From Chaetorhynchus papuensis (taxonomy: Eukaryota > Chordata > Aves > Passeriformes > Rhipiduridae), in assembly GCA_013396525.1 (NCBI GenBank), contig VWYX01000212.1, forward strand, positions 620,001 to 684,000: a stretch of 64,000 nucleotides of DNA. The letters run 5' to 3'. Below, one piece after another: positions 1 through 12,400 of the stretch. The notes under the pieces were generated by a model that saw only the letters and a list, made by a program, of their open reading frames with translations, had not been told where the DNA came from and did no database searches. Each line of letters starts with the position of its first letter. Positions within the stretch are counted from its first letter, which is position 1. The position numbers and the translations under genes were made by a program.

Positions 1-321
1 TTTTCCCATAAAGTACATGACATCAGCAGTTTACATGATGCTAAGGTTTGACATACAAATTTATATTGGTTTCGAATAGGTATTATCTGTGTAATTTGCT
101 AATAGCTTTGCCATTCCTATTTCAATACACTGTCCTACACAATACATTGTCTCAGGGCAACGAAAGGTCAAATTGCAGCAAAGAAGCATGCTCAACAACT
201 ATGAATAATAAAAGAAGTAAGAACTAATCAGATGAGAATATGGTATGTGTTTAATGGATCTGCACCAGATTGTTCCTTAAACAGAATGCTAACTTAAGTG
301 ATACTTGATTCAAATACTCAC
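1..321 (-). other. ADCY1: ADCY1 intron after helix-9 exon (partial)
   Basis: This is the 5' part of the intron that follows the codon-693 exon. It is AT-rich, and I see no exon or recognisable repeat in it. Confidence 0.85.
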
Positions 322-411
322 CACACAGCCTTGAGCCACGGAGTATATTAAGATCACAATAAAAATACACAAAATGGTACGAATTTGTATTGTCAGGCAC
401 CCTGGAAAACA
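322..411 (-). CDS. ADCY1: ADCY1 exon: membrane helix 9 (664-693)
   Basis: This exon has 30 codons in phase 0/0 and reads CFPGCLTIQIRTILCIFIVI then LIYSVAQGCV. It holds the short cysteine-rich loop CFPGC and the ninth membrane helix. The acceptor is CTTCCTTAG and the donor is GTGAGT from 321. Downstream exons for helices 10-12, the C2 catalytic domain and the C-terminal tail are not in the window. Human has Val-Val where this exon has Ile residues in the helix (from memory). Confidence 0.95.
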
Positions 412-3400
412 CTAAGGAAGAAAAAAAAATATAGATAAAATATTTAAAATAATTTTAAAGTGGGGTTGTTATGTTTTAGTAGTCTATAAAGAGAAGTGAA
501 TAAGGGATACAGAAATTTCACCTGTACTGCAAATTATGAAATTGCAGTTATTTTTGAGTAATAACTGTTATTCGGTTATTATTGTGTAGATGTATTTTAA
601 TGGTAATTGCAGTTTTGGAGATAATAAATGCAAAATTATTATTGCTATACATTATTTCTCACTACAATTAAAACTCAGAAATTTTAGTTTTATGTCTATT
701 CATGATGCAAATAATATATGAGGATGGCATTTGATTTTGCTCTCATGGGGGTAATACCCAAAACAACTTTTGCCTTGCAAATTTTCAGCTCCAAATTGTG
801 ATCCAAGAGAACATACTGTGATAGCATAGAATTTTGGAGTGGTATATGTGTCTTCTGTTATAATAGGCATGTTAAATGCCAGGGTAGTTTTAATTATTGT
901 GCCCCATAAAAACATTGAATTTGTCAGAAACAGCAGTAGAGAACAAAAATATCTGGGAATCTTGTGAACGTTTTGTTTATCTCCATTTTTACCATGATTC
1001 CATTTATCACACTATTAAGAATCAAGTTTTTTCTGCTATGTCTGTGACAGGACGTGAGAGAGGAAGGATAAGTCTGTCAGGCTATGTACTTAGGCCCATT
1101 CCAGTCATTCTGATCAACTCTGCCTCTAGAAAAAGCTTCTTTCCTTCGTTTCCCTTTGCCCTAAGAATGTTTGGCGCATCTATTATCTACTGGATGTATC
1201 TTTCAGACCACAGGACTTCTTCCAGTGACTTCAAGGGTCAAGAATCAAATCCAAGAAACAGTCAAATTTAAAGTGGGGACTATCCTTTGTCCTTTAAAAG
1301 GAGGAAGCTCAGATTTATCAAGGTTCAATTTCACTTAAGGTCAAACGGAGCAAGGAAACACCTGATTTTTTTGATGAAAATCTACAATTTTGAAGAAAAG
1401 CTGTTCTCTTCATGGGTATTACTGACCTCAAAAGCATAGCTTCCAGCAGGCAGCAAAGCACTCATAGAGAGAGGCTACTGTAGCCTTGGCAAAACAGAAA
1501 TCATGTATTGAAATATGCCCCCTTCCTTTTGCATATGCAGACATTTCCCCTGTATGTGTGACCATGTTATTAAAAGTTTGAGGTAGTTATAGATGAATCA
1601 ACTTCATATGGGCTGTGACACATGAGAATACAAGCAATTACAGAAAAAAAAAGAAAGTATGATCTACAAATACATTCTGGCTTCAGTATAGGTTAAAGTC
1701 CATGTAAACATAGGTGTGGAGCAATCAATATATCAATAGTAGATTTGTATTATGGATCTGAGTTAATTTGCTACACCAATGTAAGTATTAGCATCAATAA
1801 AACAGATTAGGATACCTGAGGTATATCACCTTTAATAAAACTGAGCACACTGTAGAACAAATAGCTCAAATTATAGGAATCTGAGATTAAAAAGCTATGT
1901 CTCAAGGGAGAAGATACAGTAATGTCCAAAATTACACTATGAAAAAAAGACAGACTATTTCTACATTTGTTCATCACTATCATACAGTTCTGACTGGAAC
2001 AGACCTCAGGAGGCCCAAAAGTATTGTCTGCCTTGACCCTCAGAGTGTCAGGGCCATTTTTGCAGAGTTGGTTACTCCTCCTGTGTCATTGCAGGGGATT
2101 ATTTTTTCTCAGGGCCTGGACTTTGCATAATCCATTCTGTATTTATAAGATTCCTGTTGGCCCATTCTGTCAGCCTATCTAGGACCCTCTCAGTAGTAGT
2201 CATCCTGCCAGCTTTTCTCACAAAACTGTGGTATTCTGAGAACTTGACATGAGTATATGCCATGTCCTTCTCCAGGCTGTTGATAAAAATGTCTAACAGG
2301 ACAGATTTCAGGATAAACTCCTTTAGTATCCCACTTATTACTGGTTTCTAGGTGAAGTATAACCATAAACTGCCATGCTCTGAATGTGATCATCCCCATA
2401 GTATTTTACCCATCAAACTGTCTACTTAACTAGACCAAAATCCTATGTACACATGGGGTGGAACACGTGTGGTTTAATCCATATAAATAAAATTGTGTTT
2501 GAAGAAAATGTATATAGTCCATTAATTCAGTTTTCAACCAAATAAGCTATCTACTGCTTGTTAAAGAGATAATACCCATAGTTTGAAGATAATGCTGGAT
2601 AGTTAATAGGGACAAAGCAAAATACAAATTCAAAGATCACATGTCCTGACACATTGCACAGAAAATTTTTTTTGGTCTGCGTAATGCTTATATGTTTTAA
2701 ATGTTGACATGCTAGGCTATTAGGTTAAAATGGAAAAGAAACCTGTAAAAGATAAGGTCTGAATTAAACTTCTGACACTAATAAGATTTATACTTCTGAC
2801 TTTAAGTCATTCTAAGATTGCATCTGCACTTTTATGATAGCACAGAATTTTGGGCTCCATTTTCTTTGTTTTCTTTAGTTTGTGGAATTTTTATTAACTA
2901 AATAATTACTGTCAGATTCCCAAAATTCTAGGTAACTGGTACAGTAAAATATTATCAAAGTGGTTTTTGAGTGAGGCATTAATGCTAAAGCACGGAGAAG
3001 CTGAGTCACTTGTGAAGTGTGAAACAGCAAATAAGTGCCAGAAGACTGATTAAAATAGGGGAATTATTGTTTTACAATTCTATATGCATTATCCACACCA
3101 TATTAATTTTATTTTATTTATTATATAAGACAAATTTTTGCCACAAAGTTTTAAATTGTGATATTCTAAAGTTTTATATTTCTTTATTTTTCTAATGCTG
3201 GATTTGATCCTGTATAGTATTGAATCTCTAGAGGAACCTGGAATAAATACAAATTTTCTTGACTGACAAAACAGATGGAACACCTCTTAAGTTTCCACTA
3301 GCCCCAGGGAAATGGTATAAAGAGCAGTTATTTCCTACAAACTTCATCTGTATTTCTACCATCTATAGAGAGCAGAACAGATGATAAACTACTCTGCCCT

Positions 3401-6400
3401 AATAAAAAAAAAGAGAACATCAAAATTAATCCCAAATAGTTTTTTAAGTTTATAAATAAGGTTCTGTTCAGTACCTGATACTCTGCTAACATACTATTTA
3501 TGTTTCCATGAAAACATATGCTTTTCTTCTGCCAAAGGACACTTTTTAAAACTAAAATTAATGTGCGCTAATCAGCAAAGCTGATTACTGCGTAGGTGTT
3601 TTTTCCTGATATTTGTCTGAAAAGACTAAATTTAGATTAATCCAACACAGATTTCATTCATCAGAAAATTAGCCCGTAGATGCTTTATTCTAATCTGGCA
3701 GACCTATTTCTCCCCTAAAAAAACCAAATGTCCTTCTGCATCATTACTGCTGTGAAAATATAATGCAGGAGAATTAATCATTACTGAAGGTTTTGAAAAG
3801 GCCAAGGATTGTGTGTGCAAAACACTGTGCTTTACTATCAAAACAGCTGCTGTTTTGGCAGGAAAAATTTTGAAAACAGAGGGAAGTTAGCAGGACTTTA
3901 CACCCAGACCAGCTGGAATGAAAGGGAGAACTAGTGTGCTCCGTAGTCAGAAAGGAGTAAAAGCCAGGTTAAAGCACTTTATCTGAACACAGTACTTAGT
4001 GGTAGGGGTTCAGGAAAGATTTAGCAAAAAAAGAAAGCATAGAATTAATGGCACCGAATGCTACATTGCTGTAACGATTACTCATGTAAAAAAATCTACT
4101 TTCAGATGATCCATCTTCAGTTTTGAAGTGTCTAATACATTACTTACCAGTGAATTTTAAAGCACATAGATTTCAGACTCTATGAATCTGTGAAGCATAC
4201 ACCGATGGCTTCATATTCCAAAGGAAAAACATAGCATGGCCACCAAAAGGAAGAATTGTCATAAAATCTTAAATCACTTACTTGTACTCGTGTGACATGT
4301 AGATACATAATACAAGCCACTAGGAAGCATATGCAGAACACCAGGAGAACAAGAACTATGGTACTCCTAGAATGAAAACACAATAGAAGTAATGCAACGC
4401 AACTTAATAATAGATGAGAACAAACTGCTGTTCGGGCTCCTTCTGAAATAATATTTTAACTAAATGGTGGAGGATCTCCTCCTCAATCTTGCTGTTATAC
4501 TAACCATCACAGCGCAAATTTAGCAGTGAAGTCCACTGCTCTCAAGACCAAGAAATTAGTAAATGCTCTTGTATATGGACCCCACTCTGACCTCAGCAAG
4601 GAGATCAAAGCACCTCAAAAATTCAAATTTATGGTAGTCAGGAGGGACACTTTCTAATTGTAGGCTAATGCAGACTATTCAGCATAATGACTCTTATAAC
4701 GGGAGTGTGTAACTCAATTACTTGGCCTTGGCAGCTGTGTTAACAGTTACCATATCCTTTTTCCTTCTAATTTCTCAAAGATTCAGAAATCAATGGTCAT
4801 TCAATTCAGACACTTAGCAAATCAGACCAGACTGCCTTCTAATGAAACAGAACAATTCTCTCCTTTTGAGTCTTTCTCAATGGTTAGATAAATTTTAAGT
4901 TTCATGTAGATGCTGTAATAATTTTAAAATTCTAAATCTTCCCTCTTCCAATCAATCAAAATAGGTTTGTTCTTCATGAGAAGAGGGGTGCAAAAGAAAA
5001 ACTTTCTTTCTCCAGAAAACTTGTCTTGGAAAAGTACCTTATGGATGTGAGCAAGCTGACAAAAATTAGTCCACCAGTGCAGGTGCATTTGATTTCTGCT
5101 CAGGGGCAGCCTGGTCCCATGCTAACCATGGAATCAGGGCTGTATGACAGTAGCATAACATGATCTTCACACCTTCTTTTCTAACTTGTGAGAGCAAACC
5201 AGCCAGACTGGAAGTCATGTGAGTCATGAATTCCGGCATATATGTATCTGCGCCCTTGACAATTACTGGGGAAAGATTGTTTCTACAGGGTTTTTAACAG
5301 CAGAAATGTGAATTTCTCCTGTAGAATTTCTAACTATTTAACTTTGATTTCAAATTCATGTAACAGTTCCTACTGATACAGGAACAGGAAGAATTCTGTG
5401 GTGTAGTATGTGTACCTGGAATGGGAAGGTGACCCTGGGTGCTGTTAGTGTGGATTCTAAACACAAGTATTAATCGAGGTAGATTCTCATGCTTTTAGAG
5501 AATTCACTTGTATTCATGATGGTAGCATGCTAGAAAAGAATGCAGGGGACATGACTGCAACAACATCTTATAAGGCGGCAATAGCTCATAACTGACAGTA
5601 GTGCTGACTGGGACCCTGACAGACATTTGGGTTGGCATCTAAAAAGGGCTACATTGTTTTTGTTTTTTTTTTAAATAAACACAGAATAAGACATTAGAAA
5701 GATTCATAGTCAGAGCTTTTATGCACACACTGCATATGTGCCTCCATAATTGGACAGCTTAGGTTGACAGGAACATAGCCTTGCATCAATTCCATCTGGG
5801 GATATAAAATGTGTTCTTTAGTTGAGAAGCTGTTTTGATTAAACAATGACAGGAATTGTAAGAATTCCATTGAATTCTTAAGCCCATTGAATTCTGTATA
5901 TTTATGCAGCAATTGATTTTCCTATGACATTTTCTTGTCTAGATGATGAACTAGAAATATTGTGATATATCACTTATACCATTAGAGTAACATATTACAA
6001 GCCTTGTCTTGGATTTTGCATTCTCTTGCCATACCTATAACTACTTTGGCAATCTAAATAGAAGCTTAAATCTCTAAATTCTTGAAAGAGAGGAAATTTT
6101 CCTATACTTCCAAAGTTTTAATTGAGCTCATGTTTGCATTTGTGTCACAGCAAGGGAAGAGCCCAAGAAGAATAGTAATTTGGCTGTATAAAGCCACCAC
6201 TCAGACACTAGAAGAAAGAACTCAGGAGCATTCAGTGGGTGGCTTTTTTAACTAACCCAGTCCATCTTAATCATCTTTAGTGGTGATATTCTGCTGGAGC
6301 TTGTGTGTCTGTCAGATCATGACTTAAACTGAATCTCTGTCCAACTGTTTTTAAGAGACAGTAGTTTTGGGAAAGGCTATTATATGATTCTTGGAAATTC

Positions 6401-9400
6401 ATTCTAGCTTCAACTACACCGATACTCTTTGTTTCTCCTTGTTCAGAACTGCTATGTACTACAGTTGTGGCTTACTGGAGAAGAAGGTGAAAGACTTCTT
6501 GATTATACTCAGCAGAGTCTGGAAATGATGATGTAAATGGTGATTCTTATCAGTGACTTCAAATTCTTTAGATGAAGGTACTATATTACAAATTAGTATT
6601 TCTATTTTATTAAAGTGAATAAAGTGTTTTTCAATCTTTCAACCAGAAATAATAGAATAGAGAACTATTATTCTGACTGAGGATTTGTGAATAGAAAAGA
6701 CCATAATTAAATGGAATTTTCAAAAGCATTATCCTGTGGCCAGTTCTATGCCCATTGAAATCCTAATAGTCAGTAAAAGTGAGTAAAGTTTATTTTTAAT
6801 GTTTTGATATTCTAATCTGAAAAAGAGTTTGTTATCAATAACTTTTATACCTTACACACACTTCTTTCTACGTCTAGATTTGAAAGTGCTCTAAGTATTT
6901 TTTATTTAGTAAGCATTCACATAGAACTGAGAAAGTATGAGGTAAGCACTTACTAATCACTCAACAATAGGCATAGGACACCTCCCAAATACATCATTTA
7001 ATTATGTTTGCTTTACTGCAGTCAAGGTCGGACTGCAAGTTACATGTGCCTAGCCAAACTATGCACTAGGCAGTTAATATAGGTATAGTGTTGACACCAA
7101 AAACTTCAATGAAAGCTATAAATGCAGGCCTCAATGCATCTGGATGGGTACTTTAAGTACTCAGTTTCCATTAAACTCCGTATAGTTTTATCTATGTTGC
7201 TATCAATACCTGAAATACTTCATCTGAAGTAGCACAAACACATTTAGAAAAGCTGCAGTAGCACCTTTGTTTGTATTGCAGAAATGCTTTAAATAAGTAA
7301 AAAATAACCACTGAAAGTTTAAATAAACACTGAAATGTGTTTTTTTCCTCTAAATGCATACTTCTACAAAAGAAAAAAAAAATAGTGAAAAGTGTCTCCC
7401 AAGGACAAATGAAAGAGATAACAATTAAACTGAGGGTATACTAAAAGAGAATCTCCCATGTGAGACAATACCAACCTAGGTGCCCATTCCTGTTCCAAAG
7501 ACTTTAATTTTTGACCTGTGCAGGATGTCTGAGAATGTTCCACTTTGAGTTATGACAGCAAAAGACAGAAACTTACTGTGGTATTATTAGAAGGTAGACA
7601 AGGCCAAATAAGGCAGCTAGAATTAGTGAGAGAACTACAGCACTGGTGAAGTACTCATCCTGAAGCTGGTGGTACTGTTAAAGAAAGGAAGAAATGAAGA
7701 CAGTAAATATTTTATATATACCCAGACACCCACACTTGTCCATTCTCAGTGAGAAAGAACTGTATCCTAAAATAAAACAAGCCCCTACTTAGTTTACAAA
7801 CATGATGGCTTAATTCACATGGAAAAACAGATGAGGCAAGTCTACATAACACTTTCATTGACAAACTTCTCTTTCACCCTGTAACTAGTCAAAACTGGGT
7901 TAGGCTCAGATATAAGTTTATCTTTTCAAGAAAAAAAATCAGCCACTTTGAACCAGAAGGGGCTGGCACTTCCTCTACTCACTCATCATGAAAAAAGGCC
8001 AAACACCCCGTGGTGCAGTCTTCAAGAAGTCCTGTCACCTCAGCTGCTCAGGACAGGACTTGGAAGCAGCTGCTAATGAGATACATGGGCTCTGTTTGGA
8101 GCAGCTACTGTTCCTGATTCCACTAAGCTACAGTATTAATGAGAGGAAGCTATCTAGGGGTGTAAACACAAAAGTGTTTTCTCAGAAAGATCCAAAGTTC
8201 AATTTCATTTACACCTTGTGGTCTTCTGACTTTTTATTTTGAAAGAAAAAAGTTACAGTCAAATAAGAAATTACTTTGAAAACTTGAAATCAAAATTTAT
8301 ACTTAAAAACCTTAAAAATTTGGATCCAATATGGCACAAAGCCTTCTAACTTGAAACAGTAGTGACATGAAATCTTAGACAACTACAAAGTGACTTACAG
8401 TGGAAAAGTAAACGCTACTGCCAAATTACTTCAAAACCATAACACTTTTGCTTTTTCAAACAAATAAACTAAAGGCTGTAAATACAAATAATTTGTATTC
8501 ACAAAAAAACCCAAACCCGTACAAGGTAGGAACAATTGTTAGCTGATGTGCATGCTCGTAAGTAAATCCCCTGCTTTCAGCATTGCCACACTAGTGTAAG
8601 ATTACAACCTTGTCCAGAGATTTAATGGGGATTTTTTAATATTTTCTAGAATTTCTGGACCAATACTTATCAGGCTACCAATGCATCTTCTTGTCATTAA
8701 CACTTCTCCAGAGCAGACGAGTGAGTTGGCAGACACATTGCAGTGAGACAGCATTAAACAAGTGACTCCGGCAGTTTGGAGAACCGAAAGAAAGACCAAA
8801 ACACAGGATATATAATAGGGAGTAGGATCCTGATAAGTAGGACAATACCAATCTTTCTTTTTATCCCCTTCAAGTGTTTCCATAGAAGGTAGAGTTAATG
8901 TCACCTTCTTAACTGAGACAGTCTAGTGGAGTATTTAAAGATAGTGAGTAGTATTTAAACATTGCATGAAACCCAAACAAAAATCCCAATGCTAGTTGGC
9001 TTATGGTCAGTGAAAACAGTAAAAATAATTTTAAACCCCCTTACTTTATTTTCACGCTCAATTTGCTTATACTTCAGGGTAATGAAGTTCAAATCAGCCA
9101 TCTCAGACTCAGTTTGTCGGGCCTCTATCAAGCGGCTGATGTATCTGTTTACTCGAGTTCCTGGTGTGTTGTATACAACATTGGTAGAAAAAGAGGAGCG
9201 ATTCCTGAGTTTTTCAGAGGCTGTCCTCAATGCTCTCCTCTGCAGTATGGATGAAAAAAGAAGCACAGATTTTATTAGCACCGAAATTTTTCATTGCTGT
9301 TCATATTACTTCAAGCTCACAGAGAGGATGTGGAATTCATTAAACAACAACTACAAAAGACAGAGCTCTTATCTCAGTATGAATGTCATCTTTTTAAAAT

Positions 9401-12400
9401 TCCTTACCTGAAATCCTGATCTCATTCAAATCAACGAGGAAACTCCCACTTCATTCCAGCATTTTAATCCAGAAGTTCTTTTCACATATGGCCCTGACAC
9501 TGCTCTGCCACTGAGTAAATAATCAGTTTGTTCCCAGTCAGGGTGACTTTACCTTGCCAAATGGTTTTATTTTGTTTTTTTTTTTCCTTGACAGAAGACA
9601 TGGATCTCTGGACAACTTGAAGACAAGATAACTAGGCTCTTCATGACCCAAGAAAAGTCCTATTGTCAAGTTAACAATACGTATTTCAAAACAACAGTTT
9701 ACCTTAAAGTCTTTCACAATGACCACGTGTGACTACAGAGTGTCTGAAATTTCAAGTGTTACTATCTTTAACTCACCCAACTGGCTCTCTTGTTAAGACC
9801 TCTTGAGTATGCCTCAAGTGCACATGTAGATCCAGATGGAGCCATCCAACAAATTATCAGAACTAACCTGTGCCTAACTGGCTCCTCCAAGGCTGAGATA
9901 GCACAGCTACAAGATGATTACTCATAGTTCTTTCCAGTGGAAAAGATTTATCACAGAGCATATCTGAAAGGGATTTTAGACAAGCTGTCTCACTTTTCAC
10001 AGAGAGCACTCAAGAGACAGTGAGCAGCATCTCAGCCACATTGGTGGCAACCTTCAGTCGAGGGCATTTTAATCTAAAGCATTATGGCTAGATCAGTTCT
10101 ATGACAAGACAGGGGTCAAGCCTTACTTTCCAGGAGAGTTTTGACAACAAAGCTCAAGCAAGTTCTACTTTTTCTGTAAAGTTAAAGAAATATTTTTTTA
10201 TCTAGCATCTGCAGAGTTCAAGATAATCCAAAACATTATGAAATAACAAGTCTAATTATTATTATTATAAGTAAGTAGAGTTTGCCAGAAAGATGTTAAA
10301 AAAGAAAACAAAATTTTTCTCTACAGAACACTCAGTCCTAAATAGCCCACTCTAGAGGCTATATAACAACATATCCTTTTAATCCAGATGGTAAAAAAAA
10401 TGGTGATCACAATTTGTTCACTGATGAGGTACTCCTAAGAATTTCTTGTGAAATAAGAAAGGAAACTGCCATTCCTGCAAGATTACTTAAATAGTGAACT
10501 ACAGCAGTTCATTAGCTTACATAACTTACATGTATATAATATCTGAATTCTTATGAATAATGGGAAGGGTTATCTGCTGATTAATACCTTAGTTTTCTGT
10601 TCATAAAGAAAAATGGACCCTAGCAAAGAGAAAGTAACCTTCCAAGTGTTGCTTTGCTGGCTTTATATGTAGAGAGAGGGTTACACCAGCAGTAAACAAT
10701 TATAAGGTTACATTTTTTCTGAAGCTATCAGATCCCATTACTTCGTAAATTGTCATGGTTTAAGAGCTAATTGTTTCAACACGAAAACTAAACTTGGGGA
10801 CATACTTTGATTAGACATCTTAAATTGCCAGCCAGATAACTATTTTCATTGTTTCTAAACAGAGAGAAATTTGTTCTCTTGAAGAAGACATTTGTACCAG
10901 TAATTTGTAAGGAAACTGAGTGCTTTAGGAATATTGTCAGAAATAGACAATTTTGCTCTCAATAAATTATAATTAGTTAGCATATGTATTGCATTACTTG
11001 CAGCAGAAATACATCTTCAGGGATTTTTTACAATTCAAATATANNNNNNNNNNNNNNNNNNNNNNNNNNNNNNNNNNNNNNNNNNNNNNNNNNNNNNNNN
11101 NNNNNNNNNNNNNNNNNNNNNNNNNNNNNNNNNNNNNNNNNNNNNNNNNNNNNNNNNNNNNNNNNNNNNNNNNNNNNNNNNNNNNNNNNNNNNNNNNNNN
11201 NNNNNNNNNNNNNNNNNNNNNNNNNNNNNNNNNNNNNNNNNNNNNNNNNNNNNNNNNNNNNNNNNNNNNNNNNNCTTTATTCCCACTTGTTTTACTTTAT
11301 TTACATGATTTGAGGACTGAAAACTCTAAAGGAACCCTACAATGCAACACCGTGTATTTATATTAGTATCATATAATACAAATCCATGATGTTTTACATC
11401 AGAACAAGTGTTTCCATTACTGATAGCATTGTAGAACTTCACTGCCAATGTTCCGGCATGAAAAAAATTTCATCAGACCCCTAACAAATCCACATGGGGA
11501 TTTTCTGTGTATATTACCATATTTATACATACATATACACAAGATACAATGTAAAGTATTGCATATGCTTCAAGGAATGTGTGGGTTATTTTTTAAAATA
11601 CACAAAGATAGCACTAAATCTCAATTGGAAGGCCTTGTACATGGCCAATTTCAAAATCAAATCTGGAGTTTCTGAAAGTCTTTACTGAAACTGTGTTTTA
11701 AAGGAACTAATTGACTTTTCCCCCCTTTTCCTGTAGAGGAAAAACAAGCACATGTAAAATCCAAAATATGAAAGTATGAATGCCTTCTGAAAGTAAGATT
11801 TAGACTGAATCTTCAAGAAATGAAAAATAGGAAAAAACGTGAAGCAATCAGTCAAGCTGAACTACTGATTTCAATGCTTGCATGCCACCACTCACTGGTG
11901 GAGTGACCTGTGTAATATTGCCACCTGCTGTCAAAGAAAATGGAACGAGCAACTCTTAAGAGTTTTTATCCATAAATTTCCAGGTAGATGCATACACAGA
12001 AGAGAAGCAAACCAGGCTACTACTATGCAAAGCAATTTTGATTTATGGCATTACCAGGCATCCAAGAAAGAGGAATTTATATTTGTATTAGGGGCTTTTA
12101 TGTTTTGGATTTGTATAATGGACAAAGAGGGGTTTTGACTAATCAGTTGCCTTTCACATTTCAGAGAACCATCTAGAGACACAAAATTATTCTGTTGGTT
12201 TGCATTTGTCCCATCAGATTCAGACTGGGATGGACAAAAGATGCAAAAGAATACGTGTTTAAAAGGATGGAAACAACCCCAGAAATTTCAATTCCTGTGA
12301 AAAAAGCCCTTAATAGAAGCCACATAGGACACCTATGCTGGCTTTTCCAAGATCAGCTCCAAATTTGAGGCCTTTTATAATTAAAAGTTTGACTTTACTG

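Noticed and set aside
8962..9411. 149-codon and overlapping 83-codon plus-strand frames
   Set aside because: They are antisense shadows of the real ADCY1 exon at 9045-9239.
10984..11366. Open frames across the N run
   Set aside because: They are artefacts of undetermined bases.
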